From: DASUNP01 sp035249305 | GTDB taxonomy: Bacteria; Acidobacteriota; Blastocatellia; UBA7656 | NCBI GenBank assembly: GCA_035249305.1 | Contig: DATFGQ010000084.1 | Location: 1 to 64,000, forward strand | Direction of reading: 5' to 3' | Length of the DNA: 64,000 nucleotides | Shown: piece by piece, positions 16,650 through 27,895 of the stretch | Position numbering within the stretch: the stretch's first letter is position 1 | Layout: each line of letters starts with the position of its first letter | Program-made: the position numbers and the translations under genes | The notes under the pieces: model-generated | Seen by the model: the letters and a program-made list of their open reading frames with translations, nothing else | What the model was told of the DNA's origin: nothing | Databases searched by the model: none

Positions 16650-17855
16650 ATGAGCGCGTTAAGAGTGCTGCACATCATCCCGGCCGTAGCCGCCAGGTAC
16701 GGCGGGCCGAGCCGCGCCATCTTCGAGATGTGCCGCGCGCTCGCCTCGCATGGCGCGGAAGTGCTCATCGCCACGACAGACGCCGACGGCCATGGTCACC
16801 TCGCGGTCGATAAAGAGATCGTCATCGATTATCAAGGGGCGCGAACGATCTTCTTCCGCAACGGGTGGAACGAGCGGTTTAATTACTCAGCCCCGCTCGC
16901 GCGATGGCTCGACGACAACGTGAAGCGCTTTGACGTGGCGCACATTCACGCCGTCTTCTCGCACCCTTGCATCGCGGCGGCAATAGCCTGTCGCAAAAGT
17001 GGTGTGCCTTACATCGTTCGCCCGCTCGGGAGCCTCGACCCCTGGAGCATGAAACAGAAACGGATGCGCAAGCTCTTGATGTGGCGCGCGGGCGCGGGCC
17101 GCATGCTGCGCGAAGCCGCGGCAATTCATTACACGACCGCCGATGAGCGGCGGCTTGCCGAAGCCTCGCTCGCGCTCGATAACGGCGTGGTCATCCCGCT
17201 CGGCATAGAGACGGACAATCTTCAAGGCCGCGGCGTGAAAGAGCTCTTTCGGCCGCGGCAAGCGTCGCTCGGCGACCGGCCTTACCTGCTCACGCTCAGC
17301 CGCGTCCATCCGAAAAAGAATATCGAGCTGTTAATAGAAGCTTTTCTCGCGCTCGCCGCCGAGCCGGAATTTGATGAATGGCGATTGGTGATCGCGGGCG
17401 ACGGCGAAGCCGCCTACATAGATTCGCTCAAGCTCATGGCCGACAAGAGCGGCGGCCGGGGCAGAGTCATTTTTTCAGGCTGGCTCGATGGGGACGAAAG
17501 AGTCGCGGCGCTCGCCGGGGCCGAGCTGTTGGCTTTGACTTCTCATCAAGAGAACTTCGGGCTGGCCGCGGCGGAGGCGCTCGCTTGCGGCGTGCCCGTG
17601 ATCGTAAGCACCGGCGTAAACCTCGCGCGCGAGATCGAAGCCGCGGGCGCCGGCTGGGTCGTCTCTCTCGACTGTCGAAGCTTGTCGAGCGCGCTTCGCG
17701 AAGCGCTCGCGGGCGAGCAGGAGCGCAAGCGGCGCGGGCGGGCGGGGCGCGAGCTGGCGGCCCGGCAGTTCTGCTGGCAGAAGCTCTCGGCCGACCTGAT
17801 CGATCTTTACGCGCGCGTCGCCGGCAGAAGCGCCGAGATGTCGTCCGCCGTCTGA
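16650..17855 (+). CDS. Glycosyltransferase family 4
   Basis: A 401-residue GT-B transferase starting with LRVLHIIPAVAARYGGPSRA, which holds the GG acceptor loop of GT4 enzymes. The donor domain carries LLTLSRVHPKKNIELLIEAF and the EX7E motif HQENFGLAAAEALACGVP. It begins one base after the asnB stop codon, so the two are co-translated, a pairing common in polysaccharide loci. It is followed by about 150 bases without a gene that contain an inverted repeat at 17901-17938, so this may be the end of a transcription unit. Donor and acceptor are unknown. Confidence 0.9.
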   Translation: MSALRVLHIIPAVAARYGGPSRAIFEMCRALASHGAEVLIATTDADGHGHLAVDKEIVIDYQGARTIFFRNGWNERFNYSAPLARWLDDNVKRFDVAHIHAVFSHPCIAAAIACRKSGVPYIVRPLGSLDPWSMKQKRMRKLLMWRAGAGRMLREAAAIHYTTADERRLAEASLALDNGVVIPLGIETDNLQGRGVKELFRPRQASLGDRPYLLTLSRVHPKKNIELLIEAFLALAAEPEFDEWRLVIAGDGEAAYIDSLKLMADKSGGRGRVIFSGWLDGDERVAALAGAELLALTSHQENFGLAAAEALACGVPVIVSTGVNLAREIEAAGAGWVVSLDCRSLSSALREALAGEQERKRRGRAGRELAARQFCWQKLSADLIDLYARVAGRSAEMSSAV

Positions 17856-17900
17856 CTTATAACTGTTTGCGATTGAATGCGGCCGGGGTAAGCAACTATT

Positions 17901-17938
17901 CCTTCGGAGTGCGCCGACTTGTCACCGCACTCCGAAGG
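17901..17938. terminator. Possible terminator: 12-bp inverted repeat
   Basis: CCTTCGGAGTGC at 17901-17912 pairs with GCACTCCGAAGG at 17927-17938 across a 14-base loop. It lies 45 bases after the GT4 stop at 17855 and before the TTG start at 18003. No U-rich tract follows, so it is not a classical intrinsic terminator; it could be a weak terminator, an attenuator or another small dispersed repeat. Confidence 0.45.
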
Positions 17939-18002
17939 AGGCGCTGATTATTCCGGGCGCTCTCAAATACAATCCGCAATAGAAACATAGAAGGGAAACG
18001 AT

Positions 18003-18911
18003 TTGATACCTGTCACGCTGATCGTCACGACCAGGAACGAAGAGCGCAACATTGAAAAATGTCTCGCCAGCGCGCACGGCTTTATCGATCAGATGTTCGT
18101 CATAGACTCTGAAAGCACGGACCAGACGCGCGCCATCTCGGGCCGTTACGCGGAGGTCGTTAACCTGCCTTACGACCACACGAAGATCATCCCCTGGATT
18201 TATCAGTGGGGCCTCGATAACCTGGACGTGCGCAACGAGTGGGTGATGATTCTTGAAGCGGATCAGGAGCTCACCCCCGAGCTGAAGCGCGAGCTTGAGA
18301 AGCTCTTCTCCGGTCCCGAGATTGCCGAGAACGGTTTTTACGTCCGCCGCAGGCAAGTCTTTCGCGGCCACCCGCTCAGGTTCGGCGGGTACGGGTCGAA
18401 GTACATGCTGAAGCTCTTTCGGCGCGCGGCGGGCGAGCTCGACCCGGCCGAGACGGACACGCGCGTTTACGTCAAAGGCGAGGTCGGCACTCTAAAATCC
18501 CCTATCATCGAAGAGAACTTGAAAGAGAACGAGATTCTTTTCTATCTCGAAAAACATCTGCGCTACGCCGACGTGTTCGCGCGCGAAGAGCTGGAGCGCC
18601 GCCAGAAAGGATTCAACTGGAAGCAGCAGCCTCGGTTGTTCGGCACTCCCGACCAGCGCGTGTTGTGGCTCAAGCAGCTCTACTTCCGGCTGCCTCTTTA
18701 CGTGCGGCCGTTCATCTATTTCTTTTACCGCTACATCATTCTCTTAGGCATACTCGACGGCAAGCAGGGCGGCATATTCCATTTCTTACAAGCCTTCTGG
18801 TTCAGGCTCGTCTGGGACATGAGGCTGGACGAGCTTGAGCGAAGCTCGAAGGCCGAAGTGCGCCAAAGCCAGCACGCCCGCGCCGTCGACGCGTCGAAGA
18901 CTGAATCCTAA
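18003..18911 (+). CDS. Glycosyltransferase family 2 (WaaE-like)
   Basis: A 302-residue GT-A enzyme starting MIPVTLIVTTRNEERNIEKC. It shows the short donor-binding segment MFVIDSESTDQT and, in place of the usual DXD, LEADQEL near residue 90. This resembles the WaaE/KdtX group of lipopolysaccharide core transferases and other family 2 enzymes that glycosylate lipid-linked sugars. The start is TTG 18003, supported by AGAAGGGA ending about 5 bases upstream. The C-terminal third has hydrophobic stretches (YVRPFIYFFYRYIILLGIL) that probably attach it to the membrane. The gene begins a new cluster after an inverted repeat, and gmd follows 23 bases downstream. Confidence 0.86.
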   Translation: MIPVTLIVTTRNEERNIEKCLASAHGFIDQMFVIDSESTDQTRAISGRYAEVVNLPYDHTKIIPWIYQWGLDNLDVRNEWVMILEADQELTPELKRELEKLFSGPEIAENGFYVRRRQVFRGHPLRFGGYGSKYMLKLFRRAAGELDPAETDTRVYVKGEVGTLKSPIIEENLKENEILFYLEKHLRYADVFAREELERRQKGFNWKQQPRLFGTPDQRVLWLKQLYFRLPLYVRPFIYFFYRYIILLGILDGKQGGIFHFLQAFWFRLVWDMRLDELERSSKAEVRQSQHARAVDASKTES

Positions 18912-18934
18912 ATCTGCGTTCGGAGGAATTTGCA

Positions 18935-19942
18935 TTGAAGAAAAAAGCACTAATAACGGGAATCACGGGACAGGACGGCAGCTACCTGGCGGAGCACCTT
19001 CTCGACCTCGGTTACGAAGTTCATGGGCTCGTCCGGAGGGTTGCGCTCGAAGACCCCGAGCGCAGGGTCGGCCGCATTGCGCACCTTTTAGACAGGCTGA
19101 CTCTGCACCCGGCGAGCCTTGAAAGCTACCCGAGCATATTTCACGTCATCAGCCGGCACGATTTCGAAGAGTGCTACCACCTGGCAGCACAGAGCTTCGT
19201 GGCCGAGAGCTTCACCGACGGCTTTTCGACGATGAACACGAACATCAACGGCACACATTACCTGCTGGCGGCGCTCAGAGAGCTGCGGCCGCGCTGCCGT
19301 TTCTACTTCGCCGGGTCGAGCGAGATGTTCGGCAAGGTGCGCACGACTCCCCAGGACGAGGCGACGCCTTTCCACCCGCGCTCGCCTTACGGCATCAGCA
19401 AGGTCGCGGGCTTTCACCTGACTATGAACTACCGCGAGTCTTACGGGATGTACGCGCTGAGCGGCGTCCTCTTCAACCACGAGGGGCCGCGCCGCGGGTT
19501 CGAGTTCGTGACGCGCAAGATCACAAGCACCGTCGCGCAGATAAAGCTGGGCGCGGCGACCGAGCTGCGGCTCGGCAACCTTGAGGCGAAGCGCGACTGG
19601 GGCCACGCGAAAGATTACGTGCGGGCGATGCACATGATGCTTCAACAGCCCGAGCCCGACGATTACGTCGTCGCCACGGGCGAGACCCACTCTGTACGCG
19701 AGTTCTGCGAGCTCGCCTTCGCGGAAGTCGGGCTGGATTGGCGCGACTACGTGAAGTCGGACGAGCGGTTTTATCGCCCCGCGGAGGTCGACCTGCTGAT
19801 AGGCGACGCGACGAAGGCAAGGCGCGTTCTGGGCTGGGAGCCCCGCTACACGTTCCAGGAGCTTGTGAAAGAGATGGTCGCGGCCGACCTTGAAGCCGAG
19901 GCCCAGACTTCGAGAAAACACCTGAAGTCCATCGAGAGATGA
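18935..19942 (+). CDS. gmd: GDP-mannose 4,6-dehydratase
   Basis: A 335-residue short-chain dehydrogenase. It begins KKKALITGITGQDGSYLAEHL, the GITGQDG nucleotide-binding signature of GDP-mannose 4,6-dehydratases, and has the catalytic Tyr-Lys in SPYGISKVAG and the LFNHEGPRRGFEFVTRKI segment of the family. It converts GDP-D-mannose into GDP-4-dehydro-6-deoxy-D-mannose, the precursor of GDP-fucose, GDP-rhamnose and GDP-perosamine. The TTG start at 18935 is fixed by GGAGG at 18922-18926, 8 bases upstream. No GDP-fucose synthase (WcaG) is present; the epimerase at 21344 uses GDP-mannose itself, so the fate of the 4-keto product is not clear from the window. Confidence 0.93.
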   Translation: MKKKALITGITGQDGSYLAEHLLDLGYEVHGLVRRVALEDPERRVGRIAHLLDRLTLHPASLESYPSIFHVISRHDFEECYHLAAQSFVAESFTDGFSTMNTNINGTHYLLAALRELRPRCRFYFAGSSEMFGKVRTTPQDEATPFHPRSPYGISKVAGFHLTMNYRESYGMYALSGVLFNHEGPRRGFEFVTRKITSTVAQIKLGAATELRLGNLEAKRDWGHAKDYVRAMHMMLQQPEPDDYVVATGETHSVREFCELAFAEVGLDWRDYVKSDERFYRPAEVDLLIGDATKARRVLGWEPRYTFQELVKEMVAADLEAEAQTSRKHLKSIER

Positions 19943-19945
19943 AGA

Positions 19946-20066
19946 TTCACCGCAGAGACGCAGAGAACGCAGGATGGCCGATGATGTGCTTCGCACGCGG
20001 CGGCGGCGCAGAGAAATAAATTCTGCTCTGCGTGAACTCTGTGGTTCTCTGTGTCTCTGCGGTGAA
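19946..20066. repeat. Inverted repeat of the CCGCAGAGACGCAGAG type
   Basis: TTCACCGCAGAGACGCAGAG at 19946-19965 is mirrored by CTCTGTGTCTCTGCGGTGAA ending at 20065, and inner segments (GAACGCAG, CGCAGAG with its complement) pair as well. It fills almost the whole space between gmd (stop 19942) and the glycosyltransferase at 20078. Such CACCGCAGAGACGCAGAG-type sequences are known as dispersed repeats in several phyla. It may fold as a long RNA hairpin between the two genes. Confidence 0.75.
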
Positions 20067-20077
20067 ATACCTTAACA

Positions 20078-21331
20078 ATGAAAGTGCTACTGCTGAATCA
20101 ATGTTTTTATCCCGACGTGGTGTCGACGGCGCAGCACCTCACGGACCTTGCGCTCGGCCTCAGGGAGCGGGGCCATGAGGTGACGGTCGTCGCGAGCAGC
20201 CGCGGCTATGACGACCCGACCGCGCGATTTGAAAGCCGGGAAGTCTGGAAAGGCGTCCAGATCGTAAGGCTCCCGACGACGGGGCTGGGGAAGGGGAGAA
20301 GGTGGCGTCGCGCAGTCGATTTCGCGAGCTTCCTGGCGAGCTGCGCGTGGCGACTGAGCATGCTGCCGCGCTTCGATGCGGTCGTCGTGTTGACTTCGCC
20401 GCCGCTGATCTCGTTTCTCGCGGCGCTCTTCACGCGGCTCAAAGGGGGGCGGCTCGTCTTCTGGGTGATGGACCTCAACCCCGACGAAGCGGTTGCCGCC
20501 GGGTGGCTCAGAGGCGATTCCTTCACGGCCCGCGCGCTCGACCGCGTTCTGCTTTACAGCCTGCGCCGCAGCCATCAGATAATCGCGCTCGACCGCTTCG
20601 CGAAAAAGCGCATCTCGGACAAGGGGGATTTCGAGCGAAAGACCGCCGTCATCCCGCCCTGGTCGCACGACCAGCAGGTCCGCTACGACGCAAGCGGCAG
20701 GGCCGAGTTTCGCGCCCAGCATGGGCTGTCGGACAAGTTCGTCGTGATGTATTCCGGCAACCACAGCCCCTGCCACCCGCTCGACACGCTGCTTGAGGCC
20801 GCGCGCCGTCTGGCCGGTAATCGAGAGATCGCTTTCTGCTTTGTGGGCGGCGGGAGCGAGTTTGCGAAAGTCAGGTCATTCGCGAAGCTTCACCATCTGA
20901 CCAACGTAGTCTGCCTTCCTTACCAGCCGCTCGGCCGGCTGGCCGCTTCGCTTTCGGCCGCGGACCTCCACGTGGTAGTAATGGGAGACAGGTTCGTCGG
21001 CATCGTCCACCCCTGTAAGATCTATAACATACTCTCGATCGGCGCGCCGTTCCTCTACATAGGCCCGGCCGAGAGCCACATCGCCGACATCTCGTCGCGG
21101 GTCGGGCCGGACACCTGCCTGGCGCGCCACGGGGAAGCCGAGCGGGTGGCGGACGCGATACTTGAGCGCGCGCGCCGGTCGGGCGCGGGAGGGAGGCTCG
21201 AAACCGGGCGTAATGAAAATAACAGGCTCTCATGCGATTTTTCTATGGAAACACTGGTGCCTCGTATGATAAGAATTCTGGAAACGGCCCCCGAAGAGTT
21301 CCCCATGCGTGAGTCCGCGGCTTCAGGATGA
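20078..21331 (+). CDS. WbuB-like GT4 glycosyltransferase
   Basis: A 417-residue GT-B enzyme with the pattern of WbuB-type transferases: an N-terminal LLLNQCFYPDVVSTAQHL, the segment VVLTSPPLISFLAALF followed by FWVMDLNPDE, and the C-terminal VGIVHPCKIYNILSIGAPFLYIG. WbuB itself is annotated as an L-fucosamine transferase in O-antigen synthesis. The classic EX7E pair is replaced by the HPCKIYNIL region, as in that group. The gene starts directly after the CCGCAGAG repeat and is followed 12 bases later by the epimerase gene, so it probably uses a GDP- or UDP-activated sugar in the same pathway. Confidence 0.82.
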   Translation: MKVLLLNQCFYPDVVSTAQHLTDLALGLRERGHEVTVVASSRGYDDPTARFESREVWKGVQIVRLPTTGLGKGRRWRRAVDFASFLASCAWRLSMLPRFDAVVVLTSPPLISFLAALFTRLKGGRLVFWVMDLNPDEAVAAGWLRGDSFTARALDRVLLYSLRRSHQIIALDRFAKKRISDKGDFERKTAVIPPWSHDQQVRYDASGRAEFRAQHGLSDKFVVMYSGNHSPCHPLDTLLEAARRLAGNREIAFCFVGGGSEFAKVRSFAKLHHLTNVVCLPYQPLGRLAASLSAADLHVVVMGDRFVGIVHPCKIYNILSIGAPFLYIGPAESHIADISSRVGPDTCLARHGEAERVADAILERARRSGAGGRLETGRNENNRLSCDFSMETLVPRMIRILETAPEEFPMRESAASG

Positions 21332-21343
21332 ACGGAGGTTTTA

Positions 21344-22333
21344 ATGTCGGATAAAGTAAGAGTGCTGGTGACCGGCGCGGGCGGGTTCATCGGCCACCAC
21401 CTGGCGCGTTACCTCGTCGAGCGAGGTTACTGGGTTCGCGGCGTCGATATAAAAGAGCCTGAGTACGAGCCCACGGCGGCGCACGAGTTTTTGCAGCTCG
21501 ACCTGCGCGATCAGGAGAACTGTTCGCGCGCGACGCGCGGCGTGGACGAGGTCTACGGGCTGGCTGCGAACATGGGCGGCATAGGGTTCATAGAGACTAA
21601 CAAGGCCGTCATAGTTCGCGACAACACGCTCATCAACATGAACTCGATCGAGGCGGCGCGCGAGAACGGCGTCAAGCGGTACCTCTACACTTCGAGCGCG
21701 TGCATCTACCCCGGCTATCTTCAGAACCAGCCGGACGTGACGCCTTTGAAAGAAGATGACGCTTACCCGGCCGACGCCGAAGACGGCTACGGCTGGGAGA
21801 AGCTCTACATGGAGCGCGTCTGCCGCCACTACTGGGAAGACTTCGGGCTCGAGACGCGCGTAGTCCGTTTCCACAACATCTTCGGCCCGCTCGGGACCTA
21901 CGACGGCGGGCGCGAAAAATCCCCCGCGGCGATCTGCCGGAAGGTAGCCCTGGCTCGCGAGACGGACGAGATAGAGGTCTGGGGCGACGGCGAGCAGACG
22001 CGCTCTTACTGCTACATCGCCGACTGCGTCGAGGGCATACACCGGTTGATGCGGAGCTCACACCGCGAGCCGATAAACCTCGGCCAGGACCGTATGCTGT
22101 CGATCAACGAGCTGGTCGACATAGTAGCGCGCATCGCGGGCAAAACGATAACGAAGCGATACGACACGACGAAGCCCCAGGGCGTCAGGGGCCGCAACAG
22201 CGACAACACGCGTCTGCGAGAAGTTCTCGGGTGGGAGCCGCGCGTTTCGCTTGAAGAGGGGCTCGCCGTGACCTATAAGTGGATAGCCGGAGAGCTACAA
22301 AAGAAGTCCAAAGTGCTGAGTGCTGAGTCCTGA
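21344..22333 (+). CDS. GDP-mannose 3,5-epimerase
   Basis: A 329-residue extended SDR protein. It resembles the GDP-mannose 3,5-epimerase known from plants throughout: MGGIGFIETN, YTSSACIYPGYLQNQP, the catalytic YGWEK, RFHNIFGPLGTYDGGREK and EGVRGRNSDN-type segment GVRGRNSDNT. The enzyme converts GDP-D-mannose to GDP-L-galactose (and GDP-L-gulose). In bacteria such sugars go into surface polysaccharides. The glycine-rich NAD motif is TGAGGFIGHHLA. AACGGAGG ends 7 bases before ATG 21344. The last seven residues (KVLSAES) are encoded by the left arm of a heptad hairpin, as in the GT4 at 13343-14452. The family call is strong; product stereochemistry is inferred. Confidence 0.87.
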   Translation: MSDKVRVLVTGAGGFIGHHLARYLVERGYWVRGVDIKEPEYEPTAAHEFLQLDLRDQENCSRATRGVDEVYGLAANMGGIGFIETNKAVIVRDNTLINMNSIEAARENGVKRYLYTSSACIYPGYLQNQPDVTPLKEDDAYPADAEDGYGWEKLYMERVCRHYWEDFGLETRVVRFHNIFGPLGTYDGGREKSPAAICRKVALARETDEIEVWGDGEQTRSYCYIADCVEGIHRLMRSSHREPINLGQDRMLSINELVDIVARIAGKTITKRYDTTKPQGVRGRNSDNTRLREVLGWEPRVSLEEGLAVTYKWIAGELQKKSKVLSAES

Positions 22334-22376
22334 GTGAAAGAAAATACTCAGCACTCAGGACTCGGCACTCAGGACT
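22313..22376. repeat. CTGAGTS heptad hairpin
   Basis: Left arm 22313-22335 (GTGCTGAGTGCTGAGTCCTG plus AGT) and right arm 22346-22376 (ACTCAGC and ACTCAGG units) form a stem of 7-base tandem units around the 10-base loop GAAAGAAAAT. The left arm holds the final codons and stop of the epimerase gene; the right arm ends 10 bases before the WecA-like gene. It is one of three heptad sites in this window. Confidence 0.85.
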
Positions 22377-22386
22377 AAAAAAAGAT

Positions 22387-23907
22387 ATGAGCACAATCTA
22401 TCTTGCCCTATTCCTATTCTCACTGTTGGTGTCTTTCATGCTGACGTGGTACGTGCGAGGGGTGGCGATACGGCGCGGCTGGGTGGTGATGCCCGCTTCG
22501 CACCACATCCACGACGCGGCGATCCCGCGGCTGGGCGGCGTCGCCATATTCCTCGCCTTCGTGGTGACGGCCGTGGTGCTGGCGCTGACCTCTTACTTTC
22601 TTAACATCGACATAGGTATACCGCCGCCGACACTGTTGTACCTGATGCTGCCGGCGACGCTGGTCTTCGCGCTCGGCCTTTACGACGATTTTCGCCCGGT
22701 CAGCCCTTACGTAAAATTCAGCGTGCAGATAGTGGCGGGGCTGCTGCTGTTTCTGGGCGGGTACAAGATCCTCCAGGTGCCGCTGCTTTTCGGCGAGCAG
22801 CATTTCGAGTGGTTCTCGCTGCCACTGACGATACTCTGGGTCTTGTGGATAACCAACGCCTTCAACCTGATCGACGGGCTCGACGGGCTGGCGGCAGGCT
22901 CGGCGCTCTTCTCGACGCTGACGGTCTTCATAGTCTCGCTGGTCAGCAACGACATGCCGGTCGCGCTGTTGACGCTCGGCCTTGCGGGCGCGATCCTTGG
23001 GTTCCTCCGTTTTAATTTCAACCCGGCCACGATATTCTTAGGCGACAGCGGCAGTCTATTCATAGGCTTCATGTTGAGCGCACTCGCCCTGGCCGGCCGC
23101 CAGAAGGCGCCCACGGTCGTCGCCGTAGCCATCCCGATAGTCTCGTTCGGGCTGCCCGTGCTTGAGACGACGCTCTCCGTCTTCCGGCGCTGGATGAACG
23201 GGCAGCCGCTGTTCGGCGCGGACCGCGAACATATACACCACAAACTGCTGGACCGCGGCTTTTCTCAACGACAGGTCGTCGTCATCCTCTACGGCGTGTC
23301 GGCGCTGTTCGGGCTGCTGAGCCTCTTCCTCTTATACCCCGGCGGGGCCACGCTCGGGATAGTGCTGACCGTTTTAGGCGCGGGCGTCTGGGTAGGCGTG
23401 CAGCGACTGGGTTATCACGAGTTCTTCGAGCTGAGCCGTGTCGCGCAGCGCACGATCGAACAGAAGCGAATAATCAAGAACAACCTCGCGGTGCGCCGGG
23501 CGTCGCGCGCGCTGGCGCAGGTCGATAACGTAGGCCAGCTCGGCCGCGTGCTGGACGAGGCCTTCAGGTCGAACGCGTTTGATGGCTACCGCCTCGACCT
23601 TCAGCCTTTGTTCAGGAGCAGCCTGGCAATACCGATCGAAGAGGCAGGCGGCGAGCTGCGGATGGTATGGCGCAAAGCCTCGGCAGTCGCTGAGGGCGAG
23701 CCTCGCTGGACTGTCACGCTCGACCTGTCGGCGAGCGGCAACCGCCTCGGCTCTTTTACGCTCTACCGCGCTTACAATGACAAGCCGTTGCTGATCGATC
23801 TCAATCTTCTCATCACCGATTTTCAGGCCGCGCTGGCCGAAGCCCTCCACCGCCTGGCAACTCCCGCCCGCAGCCAGGAACAGGCCCTGCTAGCCGGGCG
23901 GTTGTAA
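22387..23907 (+). CDS. WecA/TagO-type undecaprenyl-phosphate sugar-1-phosphate transferase with C-terminal extension
   Basis: A 506-residue polyprenyl-phosphate N-acetylhexosamine-1-phosphate transferase. Its membrane core (residues 1-330, about ten spans) has FALGLYDDF, AFNLIDGLDGLAAGS, FLGDSGSLFIG and the HIHHKLLDRGFS motif, all expected for the MraY/WecA family. It would transfer a sugar phosphate from a UDP-sugar to undecaprenyl phosphate, starting synthesis of the polysaccharide. WecA-type enzymes are normally about 340-380 residues; here a soluble C-terminal extension of about 160 residues follows the last span, with no family I can name. It is the last gene of the polysaccharide locus and converges with kgd, 23 bases away. 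Confidence 0.9.
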   Translation: MSTIYLALFLFSLLVSFMLTWYVRGVAIRRGWVVMPASHHIHDAAIPRLGGVAIFLAFVVTAVVLALTSYFLNIDIGIPPPTLLYLMLPATLVFALGLYDDFRPVSPYVKFSVQIVAGLLLFLGGYKILQVPLLFGEQHFEWFSLPLTILWVLWITNAFNLIDGLDGLAAGSALFSTLTVFIVSLVSNDMPVALLTLGLAGAILGFLRFNFNPATIFLGDSGSLFIGFMLSALALAGRQKAPTVVAVAIPIVSFGLPVLETTLSVFRRWMNGQPLFGADREHIHHKLLDRGFSQRQVVVILYGVSALFGLLSLFLLYPGGATLGIVLTVLGAGVWVGVQRLGYHEFFELSRVAQRTIEQKRIIKNNLAVRRASRALAQVDNVGQLGRVLDEAFRSNAFDGYRLDLQPLFRSSLAIPIEEAGGELRMVWRKASAVAEGEPRWTVTLDLSASGNRLGSFTLYRAYNDKPLLIDLNLLITDFQAALAEALHRLATPARSQEQALLAGRL

Positions 23908-23930
23908 CCGTCCGGCGCAAAGATTCCTCG

Positions 23931-27671
<3,741 letters not shown>

Positions 27672-27895
27672 GGCTGTAGTCCTCTGCGTAGCAATATTAC
27701 AGTTTAATCCGTAAGCTGGCCGATAACAACTAACGGCGCGAGACGCTTTTGCTTGTTCGCCGCCGCCGCCATGCGATAGACTTTTTGGAGTCAGGCGACT
27801 CGTATGAGAGAACCAATCCCCGCTGCGCTCGTACAGATTAATCAGACTTCGTGCGGGTTGAATAGCCAGAGACAGTTTCCGGAGAAGTAGTTTTG

